64,000 nucleotides of DNA from assembly GCA_032716605.1 (NCBI GenBank), contig CM064571.1, positions 10,484,405-10,548,404 on the forward strand. The letters run 5' to 3'. The notes under the pieces were generated by a model, which saw nothing but the letters and a program-made list of their open reading frames with translations, ran no database searches and was not told the origin of the DNA. Position numbers and translations under genes: made by a program. This DNA comes from Paralithodes platypus. Its lineage: Eukaryota; Arthropoda; Malacostraca; Decapoda; Lithodidae. Within the stretch, counting starts at the first letter, position 1. Each line of letters starts with the position of its first letter. Below are positions 63,751 to 64,000 of this stretch, piece after piece.

Positions 63751-64000
63751 TATTAGTAAAATAGTGTAGTAATGAGAAGACATGTGAATATAATGTTGTG
63801 GTAAACTATCAATGGAAGTTAAATATTACTAAGCTATAATGAATCAAATACATTCAATCTAAATTAAATTTACTCCATATCTAAACTGAATTCAATCTGA
63901 AACAAGCTAATTTATATCCAAAGGTCTCACATAATAAATTATATATATAGGGTAAGGTTATAAGGGTTAATACTAGCCAGGAATTAACTCGCCAATAGTT
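63751..64000. other. AT-rich window end
   Basis: No feature recognised. Confidence 0.5.

Noticed and set aside
1..64000. Any host protein-coding gene or rRNA
   Set aside because: Every long conserved frame matches a transposable-element protein or a tandem repeat; no spliced host gene could be supported by eye.

Overview
This 64 kb window is eukaryotic, repeat-dominated genomic DNA. I find no convincing host gene, rRNA or functional tRNA. It is a mosaic of retrotransposons, DNA transposons, miniature inverted-repeat elements (MITEs), satellites and microsatellites, many nested in one another. The mix (DIRS-like tyrosine-recombinase element, RTE-like LINEs with GATA tails, CR1/Jockey LINEs, a Ty3/gypsy element with integrase ahead of RT, piggyBac, hAT, and very abundant AT and GATA microsatellites) points to an arthropod, most plausibly a decapod crustacean. 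That taxon is an inference, not something the sequence proves.

Layout. 1-5.55 kb: broken DIRS-like element (Gag-like, RT, RNase H, tyrosine recombinase, complementary inverted repeats). 6.0-8.1 kb: LINE. 8.16-9.48 kb: 15-bp minisatellite. 11.3-12.06 kb: RTE-like LINE tail. 12.4-13.9 kb: copy 1 of an unrecognised non-coding element carrying a series of palindromes. 14.2-17.15 kb: decayed RTE-like LINE. 18.4-21.9 kb: long inverted repeat, SINE, LINE fragment and two hammerhead-like cores. 21.9-31.2 kb: degenerate satellite with tRNA-derived SINEs, a homogeneous 45-bp array, and a nearly intact CR1-type LINE sitting inside that array. 31.2-35.2 kb: two more RTE copies and another LINE tail. 35.94-40.17 kb: complete piggyBac element with TTAA duplications and a broken transposase. 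40.4-42.4 kb: possible third copy of the unrecognised element, with a pogo/Tigger-type MITE in it. 43.3-44.2 kb: Helentron-like composite with a central microsatellite. 45.0-45.8 kb: second CR1 copy. 46.2-52.2 kb: Gypsy element with Gag-PR-INT-RT order, hit twice by the same TTAA MITE, ending in an LTR whose own ends are about 250-bp inverted repeats. 53.1-56.46 kb: copy 2 of the palindrome element. 57.0-58.6 kb: composite copy hit by a perfect foldback and a hAT element. 58.8-60.6 kb: TTAA MITEs. 60.6-63.6 kb: LINE hit by a TTAA MITE and a hAT-like MITE.

The most notable observations are: (1) the palindrome-array element at 13.1-13.8 and 55.3-56.3 kb, in which arm sequences differ between copies yet stay self-complementary; (2) the Gypsy LTR with terminal inverted arms; (3) the INT-before-RT gene order; (4) about ten distinct TTAA-flanked insertions; (5) hammerhead-like motifs; (6) the microsatellite-bearing Helentron-like family.
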